Positions 32,725 to 41,963 of a DNA stretch of 64,000 nt are shown piece by piece. The stretch spans positions 1 through 64,000 of the forward strand of contig QHSL01000083.1 in assembly GCA_003220435.1 (NCBI GenBank). The letters run 5' to 3'. This stretch comes from Candidatus Rokuibacteriota bacterium. GTDB lineage: Bacteria > Methylomirabilota > Methylomirabilia > Rokubacteriales > CSP1-6. The translations under genes and the position numbers were made by a program. The notes under the pieces are model-generated. The model had not been told where the DNA came from. It saw nothing but the letters and a program-made list of their open reading frames with translations, and ran no database searches. How positions within the stretch are numbered: the stretch's first letter is position 1; every line of letters begins with the position of its first letter.

Positions 32725-35321
32725 CGCCCGGCGTAGATCCGGCGGTACTCGTCCCAGGACGTCATGACCTTCTTCACGTATAGCCTCGTTTCGTCGTAGG
32801 GAATCAGCTCGACGAACGCTTCGACGTCGTCGCTGCGGCGCGCGGCCCACCATTCGCGCACGCGTCGAGGGCCCGCGTTGTAGGCGGCGATCGCCAGCCG
32901 CGGGTCGCTGAACTCGCGCAAGAGCCCGGCCAGGAAGCGCGTGCCGAGCTGGAGGTTGACCGCCGGGTCGTCGAGATCGACGCCGGCCGCCAGCAGCCGC
33001 GCGGTCGACGGCATCAGCTGCATGAGCCCGCGCGCGCCCGCGCGCGAGACGGCGCGCGGGTAGTAGCTCGACTCCTCGCGCACGACCGCGGCCACCAGAT
33101 AGGGATCGAGGCTGACGTCCTGCGCCGCGCTCCGCATCTCGTCGCGCCAGCCGTAGGGATAAAATGTCTCCCAGAAGGCGCGCGGCAGCGCCGAGTCGCC
33201 GGTCGCGGCCAGCGGCTGGAAGTGGCGGCGCATGATCCGGAGCGCCAGGTGATACCGCTCCACCTCGACGTAGGCGCTGGCCAGGCCGTAGAGGCGGACC
33301 GGGTCGCCGACGGCGCCGAGCACCATGTCCTCCAGCTCCTGGGCGGCGTCCTCGACGAGGTTGATCCGTCGAAGGAGCTCGACCCGTGCGAAGGCGGCGT
33401 CGGCGGCGAGCGCCTCGCGGGGCTCCGGCGGCAGCGTGATCTGGGCGGACACGCCGCCGTCCTTGGCGCGGCCGGCGCGCCCCACCGCGAGCAGACCGTA
33501 GTAGCTGCGGGGCGCCTCGGCCAGGATCCGCTCGTAGAGCTCGGTCGCGCCTGCGCTCCCGAGCTGCTCGCGCGCGCGCGCCGCCCAGTACAGCGCCGGC
33601 AGCCGGTAGGCGCCGGCGCCTCCGAGGTCGACCAGGCGCATCCAGCTCCGCTGCGCGCCCTGGGCATCGCGCTTGCCATACGCCAGCCAGCCGAGCCGCC
33701 AGAGTGAGGCCGCAGCGGCCTCGCGCGTCGGATGGTTGGCGACGACGACCCGATAGACCGCGATCGCGTCAGCCTCGCGCGAGAGGTCCTCGAGCACGCG
33801 GCCCTTCAGGAACAACGCCTCCGCCTTCTCAGCCTCGGTGCCGGACGACACGACTGTCTCGAGCGCGGCGAGCGCGCGGTTTCGCTCGCTGGCGCGCACG
33901 TGCAGCCGCGCCAGCTCGAGCCGCAGCCCCGGGCGGCGCTCGGTCGGCGAGCGGTCGATGAGCAGCCCGAGCGTGCGCGTCGCGAGCTCCTGTCGGTTGA
34001 GCCGCCGGGCCCCGTCGGTGACGACCCGCAGCGCGCGTGTCGCGACCGGCCCCAGCCGGACCTCGTCGACCAGGCGCTCGGCCTCACTGACCGCGACGTC
34101 GGGTACGTCGGCCTTCAGCAGACGCTCGGCGCGCGCGACGCGCTGCTCCGGGGTCAAGGGCGCCAGGCGCACCCCCAGCGACTGCAGGGCGACGATCCGG
34201 TCGCCGGCGCCGTCGGCGTAGGCGCTGGCCGGCGCCAGCAGTCGCACCTCGCGATACGCCTGCGCCGCGGCGTCGAGCTGGCCGAGCGCCTCGGCGGTGA
34301 GCCCGAGCAGGTAGAGGGCGCCGGGCCGCTCGGGCGCGGCCTGGTACGCGTCGATCAGCCGAACCAGCGTCGGCTGGGCCGACGCGTCCTGGCCCGCGCG
34401 CAGGTCCAGCGTGGCGGCGAGCAGCAGCGCGCGCGGAGCCAGACGACTGCTGGGGTAGCGATCGGCGATGCTCAGCGCGGTCTCGCGCGCGCGGGCGACG
34501 TCGCCCGCCCGCTCGAGCGCGTCCGCCAGCAGGTAGCGCACGTGGTCGCCGATCGCGCTCTCCTGCGCCGCGTCGGCGCCGAACTCACGCAGGAGAGGCC
34601 CGACCTCGCCGTGCTGATAGGCCTCCACCGCCTGAGCCCAAGCCTGCTCGCCTTCCAGCGCCGCCGGAGGCGCCGGCGTCTCGCCCGCGATGGCCACGGC
34701 TGCAACCAGCGGCGCGGCGAAGATCAGCACCCGGAAGATCGCGGTGTCACGCGTGGCGCGCCAGGTGAACGCGATGCGCTGGACGGCGGTGAGGTTGGAG
34801 AGGATCGCGAGCACCCACAGCGCGGGCTCCAGCAGGTCGAGAAGCGCGCCGGCAATCAGGCAGATCATGCGCTCGGGGCGCTCCATCATGCCCACGGTGC
34901 AGCGGATGCCGATCGACTCGGCCCGCGCCTTCGTGTAGCTCACCATCATCGAGCCGATCAGCCCCGCCATCGCGACGACCGCGCCCCGCGCGTGCGGCAT
35001 CTGCGCGAACAGGACCACGATGCCGAGCAGGACGACGAGGTCGGAGTAGCGGTCGATGACCGAGTCGAGGAACGCGCCGAACGCCGAGACCTGACCCGAG
35101 GCGCGCGCCAGCGAGCCGTCGAAGAAATCGCAGAGGCCGGCCACGATGAGCAGCGCGCCCGCGCCGCGCGTCCGGCCCGTGCCGAACGCGCTGGCGGCCA
35201 GCAGGCTCACGCCCAGGCCGAGGACGGTGAGGTGGTTGGGGCGCAGGTGCAGGTGCTGATAGAGCACCCGCCCGATCGGGTCGATCCAGCCACGCACGGG
35301 CTCGCGGTAGCGGCCGAGCAT
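32721..35321 (-). CDS. CDP-alcohol phosphatidyltransferase fused in frame to a TPR/lytic transglycosylase
   Basis: One uninterrupted 866-codon frame. Residues 1-190 are a CDP-alcohol phosphatidyltransferase with its full motif: Asp65, Asp68, Gly69, Ala72, Arg73, Gly82, Asp86, Asp90, and several TM helices, of the inositol-phosphate-synthase-like group. Residues 194-213 (IFRVLIFAAPLVAAVAIAGE) form a further hydrophobic segment resembling a signal peptide. From about 230 come helical repeats and then an Slt70-type transglycosylase domain (catalytic Glu750 in REESSYYPRAVS, GARGLMQLMP, AIAAYNAGPRRV). Phospholipid head-group transfer and peptidoglycan cleavage would thus be on one chain. An internal in-frame GTG at 34728-34730, just before the hydrophobic segment, could start a separate transglycosylase. 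Confidence 0.8.
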   Translation of the reverse strand: MLGRYREPVRGWIDPIGRVLYQHLHLRPNHLTVLGLGVSLLAASAFGTGRTRGAGALLIVAGLCDFFDGSLARASGQVSAFGAFLDSVIDRYSDLVVLLGIVVLFAQMPHARGAVVAMAGLIGSMMVSYTKARAESIGIRCTVGMMERPERMICLIAGALLDLLEPALWVLAILSNLTAVQRIAFTWRATRDTAIFRVLIFAAPLVAAVAIAGETPAPPAALEGEQAWAQAVEAYQHGEVGPLLREFGADAAQESAIGDHVRYLLADALERAGDVARARETALSIADRYPSSRLAPRALLLAATLDLRAGQDASAQPTLVRLIDAYQAAPERPGALYLLGLTAEALGQLDAAAQAYREVRLLAPASAYADGAGDRIVALQSLGVRLAPLTPEQRVARAERLLKADVPDVAVSEAERLVDEVRLGPVATRALRVVTDGARRLNRQELATRTLGLLIDRSPTERRPGLRLELARLHVRASERNRALAALETVVSSGTEAEKAEALFLKGRVLEDLSREADAIAVYRVVVANHPTREAAAASLWRLGWLAYGKRDAQGAQRSWMRLVDLGGAGAYRLPALYWAARAREQLGSAGATELYERILAEAPRSYYGLLAVGRAGRAKDGGVSAQITLPPEPREALAADAAFARVELLRRINLVEDAAQELEDMVLGAVGDPVRLYGLASAYVEVERYHLALRIMRRHFQPLAATGDSALPRAFWETFYPYGWRDEMRSAAQDVSLDPYLVAAVVREESSYYPRAVSRAGARGLMQLMPSTARLLAAGVDLDDPAVNLQLGTRFLAGLLREFSDPRLAIAAYNAGPRRVREWWAARRSDDVEAFVELIPYDETRLYVKKVMTSWDEYRRIYAGR

Positions 35322-35323
35322 CG

Positions 35324-37955
35324 TCAGATGGGCTGCACGAGCGCCTGCTCGAGCGCCTCACGGATCCGGGCGAGCGCCGCGGGCTCCTCGATCTTCCGGC
35401 CCCGGCCGTCGTGCACGTAGAAGGTGTCCACGGCCTGGTCGATCTCGGTCGCGATCCGCGCGGTCGCGATGTCGAGCCCCAGGGTGGCCAGCGTCCTCGT
35501 GATCAGGTAGAGCAGGCCGAGGCGGTCGGGACACTTCACCTCGAGGACGGTGTAGTCGTCGGAGAGGTGGTTGTCGAGCGTGATCTTGGCGCGGCCACCG
35601 CTGCCGACGGCGCGTCCGGACGCCCGCCGCTTCTCGAGCAGGGTCGCGACCTTCTCGTCGCCGGTCAGCACCGCGCGGAGCGCGTCGAGCGTGCGCGCCC
35701 AGTGCGCCGGCGACGTCACGACCTCGCCGGTCGGATCGTTCACCTGGAAGGTGTCGATGGCGATCCCGTCGCCGCGCGTGTGGATCTGCGCGGACATGAT
35801 GTTCACGCCCTGGGAGGCGAGCGTGCCCGCGATCAGCGAGAAGAGTCCGGGTGAATCGCGAGTGACGACGACGAGGTCGGACGATCCCAGGTCGCGGTGG
35901 TGAAAGAGCTCCGTCACCACCGAGGCCTCGCCCAGCCGCTGCAGCATCCGCACGTGCTCGGCCATCCGCTGCACGCCGGTCGTCGCGACGTAGCTGCTCC
36001 TCGCCGACGGCCAACCGCAGCCGCTCGGCGAGCTGCGGGCGCCCGGGTCGCTCGACGCGGCCCCCGGTGAGCTGGGCGAGCGTGCGCGAGTACAAGTCGT
36101 AGAGGACCTGCGCCTGCCATGGCGTGAGCACGCCCGGTCCCACCGCGCGCATGTCGGCCCACGTGAGCAGGTAGAGCATCTTGAGGCGCTGCCGATCGCC
36201 GGCGACGGTCGCCAGGTCCGAGATGGTCTTGGGGTCGTCGATATCCCGGCGCTGCGCGATGTGCGACATCGTCAGGTGGTGGGCGACCAGGAACTCGACG
36301 GCCGCCCCGTCGGCTGGCTCGAGGCCGATCCGTTCCACCAGCTCGCGGATCAGCGGGATGCCCTTGGCGACGTGCCCGTGCCCCTTCGCTTTGCCGATGT
36401 CGTGGAGGAGCATACCGAGCATCAGGAGCTCGGGCTTGTCCACCTCGTTGAACACCTGCGCGGCCCCCTCCGACTCCGCCGACTGGCCGGGCGCCAGCGC
36501 CTCGAGGTTCTCGACGCCCAGCAGCGAATGCTGGTCGGCCGAGAACTTGTGGTAGACGTCGTACTGAACGAGGCACGTCAGCGCGCCGAACTCGGGCAGG
36601 TATCGCCCCAGCAGCCCGATCTCGTGCATCTCCGAGAAGGTCTGCGCGACCCGGCCCCATCCCCGGCAGATGTCGAGGAAGAGATCGCGCACCTCCGGCG
36701 AGCGCTGGAACGCGCCGTCCACGAGGTAGAGCGAATCCTCGACCGCGCGCTCGAGGTCGAGCGATAGCTCGCAGCCGAGCCGGTGAAGGTGCCAGAACAC
36801 CTTCATGAGGCGCGACGGCCGGGCGCGCACGAGCGAGACGTCGCGGTCGACCAGGTGGAGCTGCCCGTCGAAGAAGACCAGGCCGTCGGCCAGTGCCTGC
36901 TGGCGCTGGCGGCGCTCCGCCGAGCCCCGCCGGGAGAGCGTCTCCTGGCACCGGGCGATCAACCGACGAGACACGCGATGGATCACCCGAGCGTGCAGGT
37001 AGTAGTCGCGCATGAACCGCTCGACGCCGAGCGAGGTGGCGTCGTCGGCATAGCCCAGGTTCTTGGCGATCCGCGGCTGAAGCTCGCGTCCAAGCACGTC
37101 GTTCTTGTGGCCCGAGAAGAAGTGCAGCTCGTTCCGCACGCGCCAGAGAAAGGTCAGCGCCGCGTCGGCCCCCGCCTGCTCGCGCGGCGTGATGAGCCCC
37201 TTGTCGGCGAGCTCGCGCAGCGTGCGGGCGCCGAACTTCGCGGCGCCCAGCCACATCGCGGTGTGGACGTCGCGCAGCCCGCCGGCCGACTCCTTGACGT
37301 TCGGCTCGCCGATGTACGGGGAGGCCCCGTACCGCCGATAGCGCTGATCGCGCTCGCTCAGCGTCGTCTCGAGGAACTGGCCGAAGTCGCGCCGGTAGAC
37401 GTTGTCGCGCAGGACGCGGCGGAACCGGGCGAACAGCCGCCGCTCGCCGGCGAGGAACCGCGCCTCCTGCATGGAGGTGCGGCTCGGAAAGTCCGTGCGG
37501 GCCATCGCCACGCAGTCGTCGAGCGAGCGCAGGCTGTGGCCGACCTGCAGCCCGAGGTCCCAGAGCGAGTAGAGCAGCTCCTGCATCATGCGCTGGACGT
37601 ACGGCGACAGCTCGACGTCGTAGACCACCATCAGGTCGACGTCGGAGAGCGGGTGGAGCTCGCGGCGCCCGTAGCCGCCGAGGGCCATGACCACCAGCGG
37701 GGTCGGCGACAGGCCGGCGCGGCCCGCGTCGGCGGCGATGAGCCGGGTGAGCGAGAGGATCACGTCGTCCATGAGGCGCGCGTGGGTCCGGACCGACTCC
37801 TGGCCGGACGCGCCCTCGGCGTGTCTGACTTTGAGAGAGTCGAACCCTTGGGCGAGCGCCTGCCGGAGGAATTCGAGCCGCAGTCGGCGCCGGTCCTCGG
37901 CGCGCTCGGCCCTTGCCTCAGCGCGACGGGCCCGGCGAAACAGCTCGACGGACAT
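35324..37955 (-). CDS. glnD: GlnD, bifunctional uridylyltransferase/uridylyl-removing PII regulator, interrupted by a frameshift near 35.99 kb
   Basis: The nitrogen-sensing enzyme that uridylylates and de-uridylylates PII. From ATG 37955 it has the nucleotidyltransferase motif GGYGRRELHPLSDVDL (Asp105, Asp107), the GlnD linker, the HD domain (LGMLLHDIGKAKGHGH) and then, in a different frame, both C-terminal ACT domains (SSDLVVVTRDSPGLFSLIAG; YTVLEVKCPDRLGLLYLITR). The frame change falls at about 35991-36003: one base too many (or two too few) in the sequence following AVGEE; the shifted frame resumes at SYVATTGVQRMAEHV. Either a sequencing/assembly error or a real mutation that would remove glutamine sensing. 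ATG 37955 fits an excellent promoter; frames further upstream are not protein-like. Confidence 0.88.
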
Positions 37956-37964
37956 ACGCTCGAG

Positions 37965-37994
37965 AGCGTAGCAACCCGGAGCGAAGACTGTCAA
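37965..37994 (-). promoter_or_regulatory. glnD promoter with consensus -35
   Basis: On the minus strand TTGACA (37994-37989), an 18-bp spacer and TACGCT (37970-37965), followed after 9 nt by the glnD ATG. It is the clearest sigma-70 promoter in the window and again leaves essentially no 5' leader. Confidence 0.65.
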
Positions 37995-38011
37995 ATGCGA
38001 CGCAGACTTAC

Positions 38012-38017
38012 TAGAAT
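38012..38017 (+). promoter_or_regulatory. TAGAAT -10-like element of hisC
   Basis: TAGAAT is 6 nt before GTG 38024, placing the expected transcription start on the G of the start codon. The hisC and glnD promoters are back to back in a 68-bp gap. Confidence 0.55.
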
Positions 38018-38023
38018 GACGGC

Positions 38024-39097
38024 GTGAGCAGACTCTGGCGATCGGTCCTCGACCGGCTCTCGGTCTACGACGCCGGCCCACCCCTCGAAGCCCTGGCCGA
38101 CGAGCTCGGACGGCCCGACCTCGTCCGGCTCTCCGCCAACGAGAATCCGCTCGGCCCCTCACCCAGGGCCGTGGCGGCCATCAACCGCGAGGTCGGCCGT
38201 ATCCACCTCTATCCCGACGGCGGCTCGACGGCGCTGCGCGCGGCGCTGGCGCGGCGCCACGGTCTGGACCCGAACCAGCTTTTGATCGGCAACGGCGCCG
38301 ACGAGCTGATCGCGCTGATCGCAGCCGCCGCGTTCGAGGCGGGCGACGAGGTGGTCGTTCCCGAGCCGGCCTTCGAGCCGTACACGATCTCGGCGACGCT
38401 GGCCGGCGCGCGCGTCGTGTCGAGCCCTCTCGCCGGGTACGACACCGACCTCGCCGACGTGCGCCGCAAGGTGACCGCGCGGACGAAGGCGGTCATTCTC
38501 TGCTCGCCGCACAACCCGGCCACGACGATCATCCGGCGCGGGCCGCTGCGCGCCTTTCTTGAGGGACTCGGCGAGGACTCACCGCTCGTCGTCCTCGACG
38601 AGGCGTACATCGACTTCTGCGACGATCCCGACCACGCTGACGGCATCGCGCTGCTCGGGCGCCATCCCCGTCTGATCGTGCTGCGCACCTTCTCGAAGAT
38701 CGCAGGGCTCGCCGGCCTGCGCGTCGGCTACACCGCCGCCAGCGCCGAGACGATCGACCGTCTCAACCGCGTGCGAGCCCCGTACAACGTGAATCGGCTG
38801 GGCCAGGTCGCCGCGCTGGCCGCGCTCGCGGACGCCGAGCACACGGAGAAGACGCGCCGGCTCGTGCTCGAGGAGCGCGCCTTCCTCGGCGCCGGGCTGA
38901 CGAAGCGCGGCTACACGTTCCCGCCCTCGCAGGCCAACTTCCTGCTGGTCCGGGTTCTCGACGCGCCGGCGCTTCGCACGCGCCTCATGCGCGAGGGCAT
39001 TTTGGTACGCGACGGCGCCGACCTCGGCTTCCCCAGCCATCTCCGCATCGCCATCGGCACTCACGCCACGAACGAAAAACTGTTGGCGCTCCTGTAG
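38024..39097 (+). CDS. hisC: Histidinol-phosphate aminotransferase
   Basis: A 357-residue fold-type I aminotransferase. SANENPLGPSP, the cofactor-contact NGADELI, SPHNPAT, DEAYIDF and the PLP lysine Lys225 in RTFSKIAGLAGLRVGY are those of HisC, which converts imidazole-acetol phosphate to histidinol phosphate in histidine biosynthesis (some also serve Tyr/Phe). No other his gene is adjacent. Start GTG with leaderless layout. Confidence 0.92.
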   Translation: MSRLWRSVLDRLSVYDAGPPLEALADELGRPDLVRLSANENPLGPSPRAVAAINREVGRIHLYPDGGSTALRAALARRHGLDPNQLLIGNGADELIALIAAAAFEAGDEVVVPEPAFEPYTISATLAGARVVSSPLAGYDTDLADVRRKVTARTKAVILCSPHNPATTIIRRGPLRAFLEGLGEDSPLVVLDEAYIDFCDDPDHADGIALLGRHPRLIVLRTFSKIAGLAGLRVGYTAASAETIDRLNRVRAPYNVNRLGQVAALAALADAEHTEKTRRLVLEERAFLGAGLTKRGYTFPPSQANFLLVRVLDAPALRTRLMREGILVRDGADLGFPSHLRIAIGTHATNEKLLALL

Positions 39098-39130
39098 CGT
39101 CGGGCGTGATCCTATCGCCGTTCTTAGCCT

Positions 39131-39154
39131 ACGCGGCGACGCTTGGCGCCGCGT
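39131..39154. terminator. Hairpin between convergent hisC and folD
   Basis: ACGCGGCG (39131-39138) and CGCCGCGT (39147-39154) pair perfectly around an 8-nt loop in the 74-bp gap between the two stops, so it can end transcription from both sides. No T-run is present. Confidence 0.45.
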
Positions 39155-39171
39155 GAAGTCGCCGCCGGCGG

Positions 39172-40026
39172 TTACAGGGTGACGCCGAGCTGGCGAGCGG
39201 CTGCGGTGGCGGTGTGGTCGATGAGGACGGCAAGCGTGAGCGGGCCGACACCTCCCGGGACCGGGGTGATGAGAGAGGCGCGCTCGGCGGCGGGCTCGAA
39301 GTCGACGTCGCCGATGTTGCCGGCGTTGTAGCCGGCGTCGATGACGACGGCGCCCGGCTTGATCCAGGCGCCCTGGATGAAGCGTGCCTTGCCGACCGCC
39401 GCCACCACCACATCGGCCTCGGCCACGATCGCGCCGAGGTCACGCGTGCGCGAGTGGCAGATGGTCACGGTGGCGTCGCGCGCGAGCAGCATCATCGCCA
39501 TGGGCTTGCCGAGAATCGGGCTGCGGCCGATCACGACCGCGCGCCGCCCCGAGAGCTCGACGTGATACGCCTCGAGCAGCCGCACGATACCCTCCGGCGT
39601 GCACGAGCCGTAGCCCACGCCGGGCAGGCCGAAGGAGACTCCGCCGAAGCTCGCGAGCGTCAGGCCGTCGACGTCCTTCGTCGGCGGCACCGCCTCGAAC
39701 ACGCTCCGCTCGTCGACGTGACGCGGCACCGGGTGCTGCACGAGAATGCCGTGCACCGACGGCTCCTCGGCCAGCGCCGCGACTCGGGCCACCACGTCCT
39801 CGGTGGTGGACGCCGCCGCCAGCTCGACCTTCAGCGAGCGCATCCCGACGGCCTCGCTCCGCGTGCGCTTCATACGGGTGTAGGTGACCGAGGCCGGGTC
39901 GTCGCCCACGAGCACGGTGGCCAGGCACGGGCGGGTGCCGGTGGCGGCGACGATCGCCTTCACCTTCTCGGCGCAGGCATCGAGTATTCGTTGGCCCACC
40001 GCGCGGCCGTCCATCAGGGTCGCCAT
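39172..40026 (-). CDS. folD: Methylenetetrahydrofolate dehydrogenase/cyclohydrolase
   Basis: A 284-residue bifunctional one-carbon enzyme. Catalytic Tyr49 and Lys53 are in VTYTRMKRTRSEAVGM; GILVQHPVPRHVDE, PTKDVDGLT, CTPEGIVRLLE, GRSPILGKPMAMMLL and the C-terminal TPVPGGVGPLT complete the FolD pattern. It interconverts 5,10-methylene-, methenyl- and 10-formyl-tetrahydrofolate with NADP. Its ATG lies 16 nt downstream of the small coiled-coil gene's stop, so both are probably one leftward unit. Confidence 0.95.
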   Translation of the reverse strand: MATLMDGRAVGQRILDACAEKVKAIVAATGTRPCLATVLVGDDPASVTYTRMKRTRSEAVGMRSLKVELAAASTTEDVVARVAALAEEPSVHGILVQHPVPRHVDERSVFEAVPPTKDVDGLTLASFGGVSFGLPGVGYGSCTPEGIVRLLEAYHVELSGRRAVVIGRSPILGKPMAMMLLARDATVTICHSRTRDLGAIVAEADVVVAAVGKARFIQGAWIKPGAVVIDAGYNAGNIGDVDFEPAAERASLITPVPGGVGPLTLAVLIDHTATAAARQLGVTL

Positions 40027-40042
40027 GCGCCGCCCGGGCCGT

Positions 40043-40345
40043 TCAGCGCCGCGCGGCGCGCAGCTGGCGCTCGAGGTCGTCGAGGCGTCGCATGAGCGAG
40101 TCGCGCTCGGCCGCGTTCTGCCGCTCGCGCAGCGCGTGGCGCTGGTCCTGCTGCGCGAGCTTCGTCTGCAGCTCCGCCTCCCGCTTGTAGAGATCCTTCA
40201 GCTCCGCCTCGAGGCCGGCGGCGCGCTGCTTGGCCGGCAGGTAGCCGACGAACATCACGTAGAGGACGACGGCCACGAGCAGCATGCTCGCGGCGACGAG
40301 GAGCCAGGGGAGCTTCGCGGTCGGTCGGCCGGGCACGGGCGTCAC
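40043..40345 (-). CDS. Single-pass membrane protein with coiled coil
   Basis: A 100-residue protein with one TM helix (LPWLLVAASMLLVAVVLYVM) near the N-terminus and a charged coiled coil to the end (LEAELKDLYKREAELQTKL, then LMRRLDDLERQLRAARR). The layout is like FtsB/FtsL-type proteins, but no diagnostic motif is seen. GTG 40345, 8 nt after TAGAAT on the minus strand, is chosen over the GTG two codons upstream (2 nt from the hexamer) and the more distant TTG. Confidence 0.6.
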   Translation of the reverse strand: MTPVPGRPTAKLPWLLVAASMLLVAVVLYVMFVGYLPAKQRAAGLEAELKDLYKREAELQTKLAQQDQRHALRERQNAAERDSLMRRLDDLERQLRAARR

Positions 40346-40353
40346 GGGCACGG

Positions 40354-40382
40354 ATTCTAGCAAATTTGGAATTTGCTATCAT
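40354..40382. promoter_or_regulatory. Divergent promoter with central palindrome
   Basis: A perfect inverted repeat (TAGCAAATT, 3-nt spacer, AATTTGCTA; 40358-40378) sits between two outward -10-like hexamers: TAGAAT on the minus strand (40359-40354), 8 nt before GTG 40345, and TATCAT on the plus strand (40377-40382), 7 nt before GTG 40390. The palindrome is strongly AT-rich against the background and overlaps both hexamers by a few bases, a natural place for a shared regulator. Confidence 0.5.
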
Positions 40383-40389
40383 GCGACGC

Positions 40390-40914
40390 GTGGAGCTTCG
40401 CGAGTTCTTCGATCGGGCGATCCGGGCAAGCTTCCACGATCTGACGCTGGGCAACGATCCGGCCTCGCCGTACCTCGCCGACATGCTGACGCGCTTCGCG
40501 CGCACCGAGAATCTCTTCCCGCGCGGCGTGACGCTGCCGCGGCTCGAGACCGTCGTGGACATGCTGCTGGAGACCGAGGCGGTCTGGGAGGACCCGGTCC
40601 ACTTCGCGCCCGAGCACGAGGTCACGGTGTCGCGGCACATCGGCGACTTCACGCTCTTCATGACCGGGATTTTCCGCGAGCGCGTCGAGCGCACCGCGTC
40701 CGTCGGCTACTACGTGGTCCAGGGCAAGCGCGCCTACCACTTCGTGTCCGAGCACGGCCGGGCGACCTCGCACGCCGGCGCCGCGGCGCCGGCGCCGCTG
40801 TTCCGGCGGCTGGCCGACCGGTTCGAGCGCTACGCGGGCGCCCTCGACTACACGCGCCGCGTCTACTTCGTGGATCACCCCGAGCACCCGTTCTTCGGGC
40901 TGCAGTTCGGATGA
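40390..40914 (+). CDS. Hypothetical protein, 174 residues
   Basis: No family is recognised. The sequence starts VELREFFDRAIRASFHDLTLGND, has FMTGIFRERVERTASVGYYVVQGKRAYHFVSEH in the middle and ends FFGLQFG; mixed alpha/beta, soluble, no signal peptide. GTG 40390 is preferred over ATG 40381 because the ATG lies within the TATCAT hexamer while GTG 40390 is 7 nt after it. Its TGA overlaps the next ATG (ATGA). Confidence 0.65.
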   Translation: MELREFFDRAIRASFHDLTLGNDPASPYLADMLTRFARTENLFPRGVTLPRLETVVDMLLETEAVWEDPVHFAPEHEVTVSRHIGDFTLFMTGIFRERVERTASVGYYVVQGKRAYHFVSEHGRATSHAGAAAPAPLFRRLADRFERYAGALDYTRRVYFVDHPEHPFFGLQFG

Positions 40915-41963
40915 CGGACGCAGCGGCCTCCCTGGATCCGGCGACGCTGCGGGGTCTGTCCGAGGCCTCGCTCGACGAGAAGCTGCGCGCGTTCGGCAAC
41001 GAGCACGGCGCCGGAGCGCTCCCGGCGCTGAGCGCGCTCGCGTCCGGTGCGGTCGATCGCGTCGTGCGCCGCGCGGCGAAGCGGGCGCTCTACCGCCTCT
41101 CGCAGCGCGGCGTCACCCCGGCGCCGCCGCCGGCCCCGGCGCCGGTGGTGCAGCGCCGCGCGCCCCGCGCCGTGCGGGCGTGGCTCTCCGGCATCGACGG
41201 CAGCGGATCGCGCGCCGCCTGGATCCTGTTCGAGGGGCCGTACGGCGGCGGCGCGCTCTGCTCGCTCATCCTCAACGACGTCGTGGGGATCACCGAGGCC
41301 GCGGGGGGCGACATCACCAAGAAGCGGCTCGAGGCGGAGCTGGCGTCGCTGCGCGCGGCGCAGAAGCTGCCGTGGGTCGAGACGGAGACCGAGCGCGCCC
41401 TCGGCCTGGTGGCGGAGTCGCTGCGTCTGCACGACGAGCGCTCCACCGCCCCGCCGGCCGCGTTCGGGCGCTGGCAGCCGTTCTTCGCGGAGGCCGCCGC
41501 GCCGGAGCCGCCGGCCCTGGACGCCGCCGATCCGGCGCTGGTCGAACGCTCGGCCGAGTTGCTCGTGCTCCCGGAGCTGGCCGGCTGGTTCCTCGACCCC
41601 GAATCCGTCCAGAAGGACGCGCTCGAGGTGCAGGAAGCGCGCGAGAGCCGTCTGGTCGTCTCCGACCAGATCAAGGCCGAGCGTCAGGAGGCGATCCTCA
41701 CGCGGGTGATCGAGCGCGAATTCACCCCGGACGCGCGGCGCCGCTGGGCGCGGCGACTCGCCGAGATGGCCTGGATCTTCGGCGAGACCGCGCGGCCCGA
41801 GCACGAGGCGATGGCCCGCGCGGCGGCGGCCGCGCTCGCCACGCCCGAGGCCGAGGCGCGGCGTCATCCGTTCGCGCGGGCACTCGCCCAGCGGGGCCTC
41901 GAGGTGGCCGGCGAGGTCTCGGCCGGGCGCCTGCGCGCCGCCGACGTGAGCCGCAAGCCCTGA
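40911..41963 (+). CDS. Hypothetical protein, 350 residues
   Basis: No known family is recognised. The first third has Ala-rich helices, reminiscent of HEAT-like repeats (LDEKLRAFGNEHGAGALPAL), a Pro-rich linker (TPAPPPAPAPVV), then a central part with WLSGIDGSGSRAAWILFEGP and GGGALCSLILNDVVGITEA, and a helical C-terminus with DALEVQEARESRLVVSDQIK. No signal peptide. It is translationally coupled on both sides (ATGA upstream, CTGA downstream), so it probably works with the 174-residue protein. Confidence 0.65.
   Translation: MTDAAASLDPATLRGLSEASLDEKLRAFGNEHGAGALPALSALASGAVDRVVRRAAKRALYRLSQRGVTPAPPPAPAPVVQRRAPRAVRAWLSGIDGSGSRAAWILFEGPYGGGALCSLILNDVVGITEAAGGDITKKRLEAELASLRAAQKLPWVETETERALGLVAESLRLHDERSTAPPAAFGRWQPFFAEAAAPEPPALDAADPALVERSAELLVLPELAGWFLDPESVQKDALEVQEARESRLVVSDQIKAERQEAILTRVIEREFTPDARRRWARRLAEMAWIFGETARPEHEAMARAAAAALATPEAEARRHPFARALAQRGLEVAGEVSAGRLRAADVSRKP

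Noticed and set aside
35358-36000. Continuation of the first glnD frame past the frameshift, making a 934-codon protein
   Set aside because: After about 36000 the residues become Arg-rich and unlike GlnD, while the other frame carries two clear ACT domains.
41180-41959. Upstream extension of the S58 peptidase frame inside the preceding gene
   Set aside because: The extension is Arg/Ala-rich shadow sequence; family homology begins exactly at ITDVP after the CTGA.
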